The notes under the pieces were generated by a model that did no database searches, was not told the DNA's origin, and saw only the letters and a program-made list of their open reading frames with translations. DNA of 64,000 nucleotides from Methylobacterium sp. WSM2598 (lineage in GTDB: Bacteria; Pseudomonadota; Alphaproteobacteria; Rhizobiales; Beijerinckiaceae), in assembly GCF_000379105.1 (NCBI RefSeq), contig NZ_KB900609.1, positions 3,711,355 to 3,775,354 of the forward strand, given 5' to 3'. The position numbers and the translations under genes are program-made. Positions 20,958-30,183 of this stretch are shown piece after piece (the first letter of the stretch is position 1; each line of letters starts with the position of its first letter).

Positions 20958-21340
20958 GGGCTCCTCCTCATTCTGGGTCGGTGCGAACACCAAACATGAA
21001 AAACATCTCCCAGAACTGGGTATGGTTCCCGTGCTGGAAAGGCAGGAGATACACGGAGAATGAAGGAATAGACGGCAATTGTTCTGAGCGCGATCGATCG
21101 AATGCGAGCCGCATCGGCGACATCACCGCCTCACATCATGTAACGCCGCGCCGCGCGAGGTGCCGTGAACCGTTCGGGCGGGCGCGCGTTGGCCCGGGCC
21201 CCGCGGCAGGGCGCGGTGGGGCAGGGCGCGGTGGCGCCGGCGCGGGACCGGCGAGCCGCGCGGCCGGCTTCTCCCTATTCCACGCCCTCGACGCCTGAGG
21301 GGCGGGCCGAGGCGCCCTCGGCCGCCCGCCGCCCCGGCGC
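20958..21340. other. Intergenic spacer upstream of the repeat protein
   Basis: About 380 bp without a gene. The part nearest the repeat protein (20980-21120) is AT-richer and probably carries its minus-strand promoter. The rest, to the phaC stop at 21341, is GC-rich with GGGGCAGGGCGCGGTGG-like repeats. Confidence 0.5.
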
Positions 21341-23275
21341 TCAGGTCTGCAGCACGTAGGTGCCCGGCGCGTCGTGCAGGGGTGGGTTCTGCGCGCTCCC
21401 GATCTGCGGGGGCGCCGCCAGGGCGCCGGAGCGCTCCGCCAGCCACGCCGACCAGTCCGGCCACCAGCTCCCGGCATGCGCCTCGGCCGCCTTCAGCCAC
21501 GCCTCCGGGGAGGCGGCGGGCTGCCCTGCCGGCCCCGTCCGGTACTGGCCCTTGCCGCCCGGCGGGTTGATGATGCCGGCCACGTGGCCGCTCGACGCCA
21601 GGACGTAGCGCACGGCCCCGCCGAACAGCTGGGTGATGCGCCAGGCCGAGTCCCAGGGCACGATGTGGTCGCGCTCGCAGCCCACCGCGTAGGTGTCCTG
21701 CCGGATCCGCCCGAGGTCGACGGCCTCGCCCTTGAGCTGGATCTTGCCCGGCACGATCAGGTTGTTCTCGACGTAGGTGTTGCGCAGGTACCAGCTGTGC
21801 GCCGCACGCGTCATTCGAGTGCTGTCGCTGTTCCAGTAGAGCAGGTCGAAAGCCGGCGGCCTGTTACCGAGAAGATAGTTGTTGACGACGTTCGACCAGA
21901 TCAGATCGTTCGAGCGCAGCAGGTTGAACATGTTGCTCATGGCGCGGCTGTCGAGGTAGCCGCGCTCCATCATCTGCTGCTCGACGAGGTCGATGGTCGG
22001 CTCGTCCATGAAGACCGCGGTGTCGCCGATCCGCGAGAAATCCTGGGGCGAGACCATGAAGCTCGCCGAGGCGAAGCGCTGATCGCCCTTGGCGGCGAGG
22101 ATTGCCAGGGTGAGCGTGAGCAGCACCCCGCCGATGCAGTAGCCCATCGCGTTCACGCGCTCGCTGCCGGTGATCTCGCGGATCACCTCGCTCGCCGCCA
22201 TCGGCCCCAGATCGATGTAGTCCTCGATCCCGATCGCATCCATCGACGCGTCGGGGTTGCGCCAGGAGATCAGGAACACCGTGAAGCCCTGGGACACCAG
22301 GTACCGCACCATGCTGTTCTTCGGCTGCATGTCGAGGATGTAGTATTTGTTGATCCAGGGCGGCACGATGAGGAGCGGGATCTCGCGGACCTGCTCGGTG
22401 GCCGGCGCGTACTGGATCAGTTCCATGAGCGCGTTGCGGTGGACGACCTTGCCGGGCGTGAGGGCGAGGTTGCGGCCCGGGGCGAAGGCGTCGGCGTCGA
22501 CCATGCTGAGGCGCCCGGCCGCGATGTCCTCCGCGAGGTGGCGGGCCCCGTCGACGAGGCTCGCGCCTCCGGTTTCCAGGGCCTTGCGCAGGGCGACGGG
22601 GTTCGACATCAGCACCAGCGCCGGGCTCATCGCGTCGACGAACTGGCGCAGGTGGAAGGTCAGGCGGTGCCGCTCGGCCGGATCGAGGTCGTCGATGTCG
22701 CCCCGCTCCAGGAGCCAGTCGGAGGCGAGGAGGTAGAGTTCCTTGAGCGCGAGGTAGGCCGGGTTCATCCGCCATTCCGGGGCGGAGAACCGCTTGTCGG
22801 TCCGCCCGCCCGGCCGGCTCTGCTCCGGAGCGAGGCCGAACAGGCCGAGCCAGGTCCGCCCGGCCTCTTCCCAGCTGGTCAGGAGCGACTGCCACACGCC
22901 CTGGCCGAGATCCATCAGCGACGCGGCGGCCTCGGGCTTGTTCATGGCGCGCAGCCAGACCGTGCGCAGGGCCCAGGCGATGCCGCCCCAGTCGATCGGC
23001 ACCACGTCGCGCAGCGGGTTGGCGTTCCAGATCTGATCGATCGAGCGCAGCAGCGGGTCCTGGGCGAGGCGCTGGGCGAGTTCGCCCTCCGACAGGAGGA
23101 CGGACGGGAACGGCGCCGCCCAGGCCTGCGCCTGGACCGCCTGCGGCGCCGCCGAGACCTGCTCCATCCATCCCGCCCACAGGCCGAGCATCTGGTCGGG
23201 GCTGTGCAGGGGCGAGGTGCTGCGCGCGTGATCGGGGGCCGGCGGCGCCCCCGTGCCGGTGACTCGGTCGACCAT
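21341..23275 (-). CDS. phaC: Class I poly(3-hydroxyalkanoate) synthase PhaC
   Basis: It polymerises 3-hydroxyacyl-CoA into polyhydroxyalkanoate at the granule surface. The protein has 644 residues. The catalytic cysteine is Cys380 in the lipase-like box GYCIGG, with the partner Asp in a WNSDSTRM segment and His in SSGHVAGI. VPPWINKYYILDMQPKNSMVRYLVSQGFTVFLISWRNP is diagnostic of the family. The start at 23275 is preceded by CGGAGGATACGCC; upstream in-frame Met codons at 23305 and beyond lack this. No phaA/B or phasin gene is adjacent, so it is a stand-alone locus. Confidence 0.94.
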   Translation of the reverse strand: MVDRVTGTGAPPAPDHARSTSPLHSPDQMLGLWAGWMEQVSAAPQAVQAQAWAAPFPSVLLSEGELAQRLAQDPLLRSIDQIWNANPLRDVVPIDWGGIAWALRTVWLRAMNKPEAAASLMDLGQGVWQSLLTSWEEAGRTWLGLFGLAPEQSRPGGRTDKRFSAPEWRMNPAYLALKELYLLASDWLLERGDIDDLDPAERHRLTFHLRQFVDAMSPALVLMSNPVALRKALETGGASLVDGARHLAEDIAAGRLSMVDADAFAPGRNLALTPGKVVHRNALMELIQYAPATEQVREIPLLIVPPWINKYYILDMQPKNSMVRYLVSQGFTVFLISWRNPDASMDAIGIEDYIDLGPMAASEVIREITGSERVNAMGYCIGGVLLTLTLAILAAKGDQRFASASFMVSPQDFSRIGDTAVFMDEPTIDLVEQQMMERGYLDSRAMSNMFNLLRSNDLIWSNVVNNYLLGNRPPAFDLLYWNSDSTRMTRAAHSWYLRNTYVENNLIVPGKIQLKGEAVDLGRIRQDTYAVGCERDHIVPWDSAWRITQLFGGAVRYVLASSGHVAGIINPPGGKGQYRTGPAGQPAASPEAWLKAAEAHAGSWWPDWSAWLAERSGALAAPPQIGSAQNPPLHDAPGTYVLQT

Positions 23276-23694
23276 GGCGTATCCTCCGATGTCGTGTTGC
23301 TTCATTGTAGGCGCGCGACGTCTCTCGGTCACACCCTCCCGTTCCCCGGGCCCGTCGTCCGGCCCCGGCCGGGAGGCTCCCTCCGTCGCAACGCCGGCGC
23401 GGCGGGCCGGGGACAACCGCGCAGGTGGGGCGATCGTTGCCGCGCGCGGGACGCTTCCGCCGGTTGTCGAGGCGCCGGAAGGGGGCGCCCCCTCGCGCCG
23501 AAACGATGCCGGCCCCTCCCCCGGCCGCGGCCGGGCCGCGCGTTCGGCCGCGGCCGGAGCCCTGGGGAGCGTCCCGGCCCAAAGCTTCTCGAGACCGGCG
23601 CGAAGCCGGGATGCGGGCCTGCCCGCACCGCGCCGCGCCTTTAAGAGTCTGATGGCACTTTCCCGATAGGGTTCGGCCCGAAGGGAAACCTGCG
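23276..23694. other. Intergenic spacer between divergent phaC and a hypothetical gene
   Basis: About 420 bp. It should hold the phaC promoter (minus strand) and the promoter of the gene at 23695. No gene or clear motif seen; the sequence is GC-rich with short frames on all strands. Confidence 0.4.
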
Positions 23695-24255
23695 ATGCGC
23701 CCGCCGATGCAGATGTCCGATCTCGCGGTCTCGGCGCCGGTAGTGTACTCGGACCTCTTTCTGTCGCAGCCCGGCCTCGATGGACCGCATTATCGGGCGC
23801 GACGCGGCCTGATCGCGTCCTGGAAATTCTTCGACAAGGACGGAAACACCTCTCGAATGTACCTCGAAGGCGGCCATGTCGCTGTCTACGTGCTCTGGAT
23901 CAACTACAGGTCGGTCACGAGCTCTGTCGCCCTCCAGAACATCTCGCTCGCCTCGGAGCCGAGTCGGGCTTCGGCCGGGCCGGACCCGTCCGCGGAGGCG
24001 CCGCAGCGGACCGAGCGGCTGATCTCGAAGGCGATGACGGCGCACCCGATCTCGCGGGAGACGGCCGCGTTCGTCGTCGGCGCCATCCTGCACGAGATGA
24101 GCGTCGGACCTCCCTCAGGCTCCTCGGGACCGCCGCGGCGCCGGGCTTGGTCGCAATCCGAGCGCGGGCTCTCCCTCGGGACGGTCGGCCGAAAGCGCGG
24201 CGCGGCACCGGGGCGCGAGGCGGGCGCGCGCGTCCCGCCGGCCCGTCGCTCCTGA
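23695..24255 (+). CDS. Hypothetical protein
   Basis: A 186-residue frame from ATG 23695. The first 80 residues look protein-like (SDLFLSQPGLDGPHYRARRGLIASWKFFDKDGNTSRMYLEGGHVAVYVLWINY), with balanced composition unlike the shadow frames around it. The tail after about residue 130 is Ser/Gly/Arg-rich and may be poorly conserved. The upstream sequence GAAGGGAAACC is a weak ribosome-binding site. I recognise no family. Confidence 0.45.
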   Translation: MRPPMQMSDLAVSAPVVYSDLFLSQPGLDGPHYRARRGLIASWKFFDKDGNTSRMYLEGGHVAVYVLWINYRSVTSSVALQNISLASEPSRASAGPDPSAEAPQRTERLISKAMTAHPISRETAAFVVGAILHEMSVGPPSGSSGPPRRRAWSQSERGLSLGTVGRKRGAAPGREAGARVPPARRS

Positions 24256-24365
24256 GCGCCCGGCCGTCCCGGCGACCGTGACCGCGCTGCGGCGGCCCGC
24301 CGGGACGGCGCGGCCCGCCCGTGGGGCCGCGCGACGGGCCCGTTCGCCGGTTCGGCGAGCGGCGC

Positions 24366-24692
24366 TCAGTGCTTCTTGCCGTCCGCCGGGGCCACGCCCT
24401 GATCCGCCGCGCGGCCGGCGACCGGCGCCGCGGAGGTGGTGGGGGCCGGGGGCGTCGCGGCCGTGGTCGAGCCGGTCGTGGTCGCGTCCCGGGCCTTCTG
24501 TTCGGCGGGGCTCGCCGTCGACGGGCCGGTGACCGGGTCCGCCCCGGTCTCCTTCTTCGAGAGGGTTGTGGCGGTGTTCGTCGCGGTCGTGCCCGCCGCC
24601 CCCGTCTCGGCCCTCTCCTTCTTCTCGTCGTAGCACCCGCCGAGGGCCAGGATCCCAACCAGCGGCAGTGCCAAAACCTTGGCGTTTCCCAT
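24366..24692 (-). CDS. Putative lipoprotein, Thr/Ala-rich
   Basis: This 108-residue protein has a lipoprotein signal: Lys near the start, hydrophobic ALPLVGILAL, then lipobox L-G-G-C with Cys at about residue 20. The rest is Thr/Ala/Pro-rich and low complexity, ending KKH, typical of a flexible cell-envelope tether. AGGAGCGCC precedes the ATG. Function unknown. It is transcribed in the same direction as the large protease gene upstream, with a 116-bp gap. Confidence 0.75.
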   Translation of the reverse strand: MGNAKVLALPLVGILALGGCYDEKKERAETGAAGTTATNTATTLSKKETGADPVTGPSTASPAEQKARDATTTGSTTAATPPAPTTSAAPVAGRAADQGVAPADGKKH

Positions 24693-24808
24693 GCGGCGCT
24701 CCTGATGCGGGTTGGGGCAACGTCGTCCCTCGGAGCGGTTCCGCGCCCGGGCCGGACCCGGGCGCGGCTCCTGCGGCCGATCTGCGCCGGCCAGGTTCGC
24801 CGATGACC

Positions 24809-27718
24809 TCAGACGAAGTTGTGCGGGTCGCTCTGGATCGACCAGCTGCCGTCCGGCTGCACCGGCGTGCCGTTCGACGTCAGCAGGCCCGTCGAGGCGA
24901 TCTGGCTGCCGTTCATGATCCACTCGGACAGCGTGTTCCCCGTCGACCGCCACAGGAGATCCGACTTCCCGTCGCCGTTGTAGTCCCCGACCTGCTGGAT
25001 GCTCCACGACGCGTCCGGCCGGATCGCGCCGCCCTGGTAGGTCAGCGCGCTGCTCGACCCCACCTGCGACCCGTCCATCTTCCACAGCGCCAGCGTGCTG
25101 TCGCTGCCCCGCCACAGGATGTCCGCCTCGTGGTCCCCGTCGAAGTCGCCCACCCCCGCCACGGACCACGACAGGTCGGGCGCGATCGCGGTGCCCTGGT
25201 AGGTCAGCGCGCTGCTCGACACGATCTGCGAGCCGTTCATCAGCCACTCGACCAGCTGCCCGGTCGAGGTGTTGCGCATCAGCAGGTCCGAGTAGGGATC
25301 GCCGTCGAAGTTCCCGATCCCCGCCACCGTCCAATACGGGTCGAGCTGGACGGCCGTACCCTGCGAGGTGATGGTCTGGCTGGCGGTGATCTGCGTGCCG
25401 TTGAGCTGCCACTCGGTGAGGAAGCCGGCGCTGTTCCTCCAAAGCATGTCGGTCTTGCCGTCGTCGTTGAAGTCGCCGAAGCCGGCGATCGACCACGAAG
25501 CGTCGGGGGCGACCGCGACGCCCTGGAAGGTGAAGGGGCTGCTGGCCTGGACCTGGGCGCCGTTCATGGTCCAGTTGACGAGGCCGCCGGCATTGCTGCG
25601 CCAGATCAGGCTGGCGCGCCCGGTGCCGAAATCGTCGGCGGTGCCGGCCAGGGTCCAGGAGGCGTCGGGTGCGACGGGGGTGCCGTTGGAGGTGAGGGCC
25701 TGGGAGGCGGTGATCTGGGCGCCGGAGACGTCCCAGGACACGAGCTGCCCGGCGGAGCTGCGCCAGACGATGTTGCTGAGCCCGTCGTTGTTGAGGTCGT
25801 CCTGGTCGATGCGGGTGACGGTGAGGTCGACGCCGGCGGAGGGGTCGGCGGACTTGACGAGGCGCCCGGCCAGGGGGGCCGTCAGGTTCATGCTGTAGGA
25901 GGTGGCCCCGTTGCCGTAGGCCAGGACGGTGCCGGTGTGGCGGTAGGTGAAGGTGGACGACGCGCCGTCGGTGAGGATGATCTTGTCGCCCTGGGCGAAG
26001 TCGGTGATCGTGTCCAGCGACAGGCCGAACATCGTCGACTTGAAGGTGTCGTTCCCGCCGTTGCCCGTCATGGTGGTGACGTAGCTCGGGTTCGGCAGGA
26101 AGGTGTCGCTGCCGGTCGTGCCGATCGCCTTGGTGAGGATGGTGCTCGGCCCGATGCCGATGTTGTTGATCATGCCGTTGGCACTGGTGAAGGTGCCGGG
26201 GGTGAGGCTGATGGTGGCGCCGTTCGACCAGCCGGAGAGGTCGAGAGTGTTGCTCGCTCCCGTCGCGAACAGGGTGACGACGGGATGCTGGTTGACGGTA
26301 AAGTTGAAGTACTGGTTGATGAGCCCCGGCACGGTGCTGTTGAAGCCGAAGGTGACGTTGTTGAGCGTGCTCGTCGTCGGCGCCCCGTAGATCTGCTGGG
26401 CCGCCAGGATGTCGAGGAACATCGGCGTCGTCGGCTCGCGATAATAGTAGAGCCCATTGGTCGGGCTGGTGCCCCAGGACGTTCCCGTGACGGGATACTG
26501 GTTATAGTACTTGGCCGACGTGTCGAACGGATCGATGTAGGACATCAGCGTCCAGAGCCGGGTGTCGTAGGCGCTGAACTGCTGGGTGGCCGAGTTGACG
26601 TTACCGTTGTAGGCGCCGCCGTGGCCGAGGCCGATCAGGTGTCCGAGTTCGTGGACGAGGGTCTGGTAGGGGTAGCCGCCGTAGGTGTCGAACGAGCCGC
26701 CGATCGGGCCGAAGCCGGCCACGCTGGTGTCGATCGAGATGATGGCGCCGGTCGGGTTGTTGATCGTCGTGCTGCCGATCGCCGAGGCGACGATGCCGTT
26801 GTTCTCGTAGGCGCTGCCGTCGCTGCCGCGGATGAAGGTGAAGCTCGCGGTCGCGGCGCTGGCGGCCTGCGCGAACTGGATGTTGGCGACGGCCGACCAC
26901 AGGCCCATGCCGGAGATCAGGGCGTTCCGCTCCGTCGTGGTCCAGTTCGAGTTGGTGTCGAACCAGTAGGTCACGGTGCCGCCGGCGCTGCCGATCGCCG
27001 TCGAGCCGAACTTGTGGGCCTTCGACGTGGTGGCGTAGGTCGCCGGGTTGTTGCTGTTCCAGGTCCAGAAGCTCGTGCCCACGACCTTCTTGGTCGCGTC
27101 GACGCCGGAGATGAAGCTGACCTCGCCGTCGTAGGCGTTCGCGAAGATCGGGTCGTAGGCGGCGGCGCCGTCCTTGAGGCCGGTCCCCGTCGGGTCGAGG
27201 AGAGCCGCGATCACCGGATCGCGCGAACCGCCCGACGAACCCGGCCCGGCCGCGCCCCCGACCCATGCCGGCGCCTCGGCGATCGGCCCGGTCGGGAGCA
27301 GGGCTGGCGCGGAGGTCCCGCCATGATCGGGAGGCGTGCTCGCCGTGAGGAGGGCCGCCACGTCGTCGAAAGCGACCGGGATCGTCCGCGGCATTCCATC
27401 ATCGGCGCCGTCCGCCTGGATCACGGTTTCCCCAAAGAACGTCGCAATTCCAACGTCATCCCCATTAATCTTGATGTCATCATGATCATGCCCACTGGCA
27501 GCTGGAGCAGCTGCGTCGGCATCACTCAAGATAAAATCGTCCAACGCAGACAAACCACTGTCAGAAATATTTATAACCGAGCCGACAATATTGTCACGAT
27601 CATCTACATCTGACGGATTTGACCTTGAAGAATAAATCGCCCAAGACATGCTGTTGGACATGTCATTCATAATATCGCTATCTGAATTATTAGAATTGAA
27701 CTGCAACTTCTTATTCAT
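24809..27718 (-). CDS. Secreted serralysin-like M10 metalloprotease with C-terminal FG-GAP/VCBS repeats
   Basis: This 969-residue protein has a metzincin zinc site HELGHLIGLGH (about residue 355), with an MSYID Met-turn downstream. A serralysin C-domain element follows (GGNDTF and DTITDFAQGDKIIL). Six FG-GAP-like repeats of about 60 residues follow, each with a calcium loop such as DFNDDGKTD or DYNGDGKSD and a LLWR-type strand. There is no Sec signal; secretion by a type I exporter is inferred, but no exporter gene is in the window. The start at 27718 has GGAGGCC 5 bases upstream. The first about 80 codons are visibly AT-richer and Asn/Asp/Ser-rich compared with the rest, suggesting a distinct origin for the N-terminus. 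Confidence 0.88.
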   Translation of the reverse strand: MNKKLQFNSNNSDSDIMNDMSNSMSWAIYSSRSNPSDVDDRDNIVGSVINISDSGLSALDDFILSDADAAAPAASGHDHDDIKINGDDVGIATFFGETVIQADGADDGMPRTIPVAFDDVAALLTASTPPDHGGTSAPALLPTGPIAEAPAWVGGAAGPGSSGGSRDPVIAALLDPTGTGLKDGAAAYDPIFANAYDGEVSFISGVDATKKVVGTSFWTWNSNNPATYATTSKAHKFGSTAIGSAGGTVTYWFDTNSNWTTTERNALISGMGLWSAVANIQFAQAASAATASFTFIRGSDGSAYENNGIVASAIGSTTINNPTGAIISIDTSVAGFGPIGGSFDTYGGYPYQTLVHELGHLIGLGHGGAYNGNVNSATQQFSAYDTRLWTLMSYIDPFDTSAKYYNQYPVTGTSWGTSPTNGLYYYREPTTPMFLDILAAQQIYGAPTTSTLNNVTFGFNSTVPGLINQYFNFTVNQHPVVTLFATGASNTLDLSGWSNGATISLTPGTFTSANGMINNIGIGPSTILTKAIGTTGSDTFLPNPSYVTTMTGNGGNDTFKSTMFGLSLDTITDFAQGDKIILTDGASSTFTYRHTGTVLAYGNGATSYSMNLTAPLAGRLVKSADPSAGVDLTVTRIDQDDLNNDGLSNIVWRSSAGQLVSWDVSGAQITASQALTSNGTPVAPDASWTLAGTADDFGTGRASLIWRSNAGGLVNWTMNGAQVQASSPFTFQGVAVAPDASWSIAGFGDFNDDGKTDMLWRNSAGFLTEWQLNGTQITASQTITSQGTAVQLDPYWTVAGIGNFDGDPYSDLLMRNTSTGQLVEWLMNGSQIVSSSALTYQGTAIAPDLSWSVAGVGDFDGDHEADILWRGSDSTLALWKMDGSQVGSSSALTYQGGAIRPDASWSIQQVGDYNGDGKSDLLWRSTGNTLSEWIMNGSQIASTGLLTSNGTPVQPDGSWSIQSDPHNFV

Positions 27719-28419
27719 CGTGGCCTCCACTGTCAGCCAGGTTGTATTTTTACCCAAATCGGCGTAAAAGTCAAGCCAAGAGCCGCGTTAGATCAATAAT
27801 GCTCAAGAACATATCTCTTTGCACAATCTGGCCCGCCGCAATTACGTCTTTTCCACGAATCCCTGCATCTGCGCACAGAGTCACCACATCACACTCTATC
27901 TTGCCGAACAAGCGCTCCTATAAGCTCCCTGCACATAAGGGCACTCATCATCTTGACGGCCTTGGGAACCGGGCTTCCATTAGGGCGCGCGCCATCTGTC
28001 CCGCCGCCTATTTCAAAATGGTTACCTGTTGCAGATCCGAATTGCCCCAGTCCGCCGACGTCGAGAGAAACCATCGCGCCGGGTCCGACACCGCGATGTG
28101 CGTAGTCGCACAACGGGCGCCACAGTGCATCGTCCGCACCGGGAAGCTATCCAGCACCCGATGCGGCGAGAATCCTGGCGGATTGCTGGCTCAGAGCTCC
28201 GGGCAGGTCCGAATCGTGAGATCTCGACGGGAGGCCGGGCGCGGGACCGCGGCCTTCGGCCGGGCGCGTCGGCGGCCCGGCGCGGACGGCCGGGCCCGCC
28301 TCCGGACGCCGCGCGGCCTGCTCGCGGTTCCCGGGCGCCGGGCGTGCCCCGACGCGGAAGGGCCGCCCGCGCCGGACGCGCGAACGGTCACCGGCACGCC
28401 GCCGGCGGCGTGCCCGCCG
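27719..28419. other. Long intergenic region upstream of the protease gene
   Basis: About 700 bp. The part up to about 27930 is AT-rich and probably carries the protease promoter. A 74-codon minus-strand frame (27889-28113) has no recognisable product. The rest is GC-rich. I see no supported gene. Confidence 0.45.
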
Positions 28420-28677
28420 TCACGTGTTCAGATCATCCGTCCCGATCGTGATCTCGCGGAGCTTGTGGTCCTCATCGTACTTGAGGCCCGCGAGGAACTG
28501 GATTGCGGGACGATAGAGCGGGAGGAAGTCGTCCGGCCTGTCGCCGAATCCGGCGTCCTGGACCGCGCCGGACGTGACATTGACCAGAACGAGGTCGCCC
28601 GCGGAGGTGCGGAACGGAATCTGCCACCCGACGGTGCCGAAGGCCGTGGCGGGCTCGTCGTGGTCATAGAGCGGCAT
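28420..28677 (-). CDS. Hypothetical 85-residue protein
   Basis: The frame from Met 28677 reads as a compact small domain (MPLYDHDEPATAFGTVGWQIPF, DLVLVNVTSGAVQDAGFG, FLAGLKYDEDHKLREITIGTDDL). Its alternating hydrophobic strands differ from the Arg/Pro-rich extension that an earlier start would add. Ribosome binding is weak (GGGACC). I do not recognise the family, and there is no operon partner closer than the small membrane protein upstream. Confidence 0.5.
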   Translation of the reverse strand: MPLYDHDEPATAFGTVGWQIPFRTSAGDLVLVNVTSGAVQDAGFGDRPDDFLPLYRPAIQFLAGLKYDEDHKLREITIGTDDLNT

Positions 28678-28720
28678 GATGGCGGTCCCGGCGGCATCGT
28701 CGTCAAGGCCGGATCGCGGC

Positions 28721-28951
28721 TCAATGCGCCGTCGCGTGCCATTCCGACCCGAAGCGGGCGGACACGGCCCGCGCGGCGCGGCGGCGTCCCGCCGCCGCCC
28801 CGGACCGCAGACCGAGATAGGCGGCTGCCGCCGCGGCACACAGGCTCCCCCCGACAGGCGCAGCCATGACCGCCGTCAACACCCCCTCGTGCCAGAACAA
28901 AGCCGCGGTGAGGGGACCGCCGACGACAGCCGCTGCAACAAGCGCAAGCAT
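28721..28951 (-). CDS. Small membrane protein, hypothetical
   Basis: A 76-residue protein with two hydrophobic stretches (MLALVAAAVVGGPLTAALFW and VLTAVMAAPVGGSLCAAAAAAYLGL) and a basic C-terminal tail. AGGT lies upstream of the ATG. It is in the same direction as the 85-residue gene. Function unknown; the composition is also compatible with chance in GC-rich DNA, hence moderate confidence. Confidence 0.45.
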   Translation of the reverse strand: MLALVAAAVVGGPLTAALFWHEGVLTAVMAAPVGGSLCAAAAAAYLGLRSGAAAGRRRAARAVSARFGSEWHATAH

Positions 28952-29417
28952 AGATTACCTGCCACATCCGTTTCGCTGATCCAACGAAAACCTTAGATAT
29001 CGGTTCCATGCGGTGTCTGCTGGAGAGGCGCCGCAGGATCGCGCTCATCTCACCTCGGAACGCTGCGCAACTCTTGTCGGTGGTGGGGGCCGTTCGCCGA
29101 AAACGGGTCTCGCGCGGCCGAGGCCGCGTGGTCCGTCGTGACCTGACCCGGCGCGGGCAGCGGATCCGCCGCCTTGGGAGGGCCCGGCCGGGTCGGCGAT
29201 CACGCGCCCGTCCTGCCCGGAAGGCCCCTGCCCGGCAGAGGCGGCCGGACGATCGCCGCGCGACCGGCCGGAGGCGCCGGCGGAGCGCCCGCCGCTCCCG
29301 GACCGCGGCCGGGTGCGTGACCGGATCCAAAGTCGCCACCTCGCGTTAGCCCGCACGTGTTCCGACCTCTCGGCCGGGACGTGCCGTCATCAGGGACGGA
29401 CAGAGGAGTTCGATCGC
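28952..29417. other. Intergenic region without a supported gene
   Basis: About 465 bp. Frames here are Arg/Pro-rich shadows. The segment just before 29418 contains CAGAGGAG, the ribosome-binding site of the next gene. Confidence 0.4.
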
Positions 29418-29711
29418 GTGCGGATTGCCATCATCACAGCCGCTTTCCTCGCCGGGATCGGCGCGGCGACCCTTTCCGAGCCCGCCGCTGCCCTGCCGGT
29501 CAGCCCCGACCAGGCGCTCGCGGTGCCCAACGGCATCGTCAGCGAAGCGCGCGTGCGCCGTCACCACCATCACGTGCGGCACCACCGCCACCACCGCAGG
29601 GGCATGATGCGCGGCGGAGGGCGCTTCAACAACGTCACCCGCGGTGCACCGGCGGGTTACAGCCGCGGCAATGCCGCCACCGGGAGCACGGCCGCGCCGA
29701 GCGGCAGGTAG
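29418..29711 (+). CDS. Small exported histidine-rich protein
   Basis: This 97-residue protein starts at GTG 29418 with AGAGGAG upstream. It has a signal peptide (IAIITAAFLAGIGAATLSEPAAA) and a cluster of histidines and arginines at about 47-61 (RRHHHHVRHHRHHRR), followed by a Gly/Asn/Ser/Ala tail. Such clusters can bind Ni, Cu or Zn, so periplasmic metal buffering is a reasonable inference but unproven. It has no operon partner. Confidence 0.7.
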   Translation: MRIAIITAAFLAGIGAATLSEPAAALPVSPDQALAVPNGIVSEARVRRHHHHVRHHRHHRRGMMRGGGRFNNVTRGAPAGYSRGNAATGSTAAPSGR

Positions 29712-30040
29712 CGTCCGCGGCGCGTGGGCGACCCGGCTCGGCGCGCCGTGACGTTCGATCCGGGTCACGCGCCGTCGGGGAGGATGCGGGACGCGCCGGC
29801 CGTCCCGGCGGCGGAGCCTGGAAGCCGTGCGCCCCGCGCTCCCGCGCGCGTTCCCCGGCCGCGCTCTCAGCTTGGCACGCCGCCGGCCGCGAGGGCGGCC
29901 AGGTCATAGGATCGGTCGTCTTCTTGACACCTCGTTCCGCCACGGACACAGCCTGAAGCGCCAGGCAGATCAGGACGAGAGCAGGCTTCGCTCAGGATGA
30001 GGCATGACGTCTGCTCTAGGTTTCTGACTTTGCTGCATGT

Positions 30041-30069
30041 CCGGCTGAACTGGCAACCACTTCAGCGGG
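30041..30069. repeat. REP-like imperfect palindrome
   Basis: CCGGCTGAACTGG and CCACTTCAGCGGG form an imperfect hairpin around CAA. It lies in the 29712-30183 spacer, which otherwise holds no gene. The sequence looks like a dispersed intergenic repeat of methylobacteria; I know it only by resemblance. Confidence 0.4.
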
Positions 30070-30183
30070 AAATACTCTTAGCTGCCTTCAGGCTTCAAGC
30101 CCCGGGGTCATCCTCAAGATCGAGGCCGGGATCCGGAACGCCATTCTGATCGCGGCCCTGCTCGATTTGCGTGCTGATAACGA

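Noticed and set aside
23276..23416. N-terminal extension of PhaC
   Set aside because: Pro/Arg-rich and not family-like; the ribosome-binding site lies before 23275.
24566..27613. 1015-codon plus-strand frame opposite the metalloprotease
   Set aside because: Antisense of the FG-GAP repeats; its apparent periodicity simply mirrors them.
27889..28113. 74-codon minus-strand frame (CDYAHRGVGPGAMVSLDVGG...)
   Set aside because: No ribosome-binding site or recognisable domain; possibly part of a dispersed repeat.
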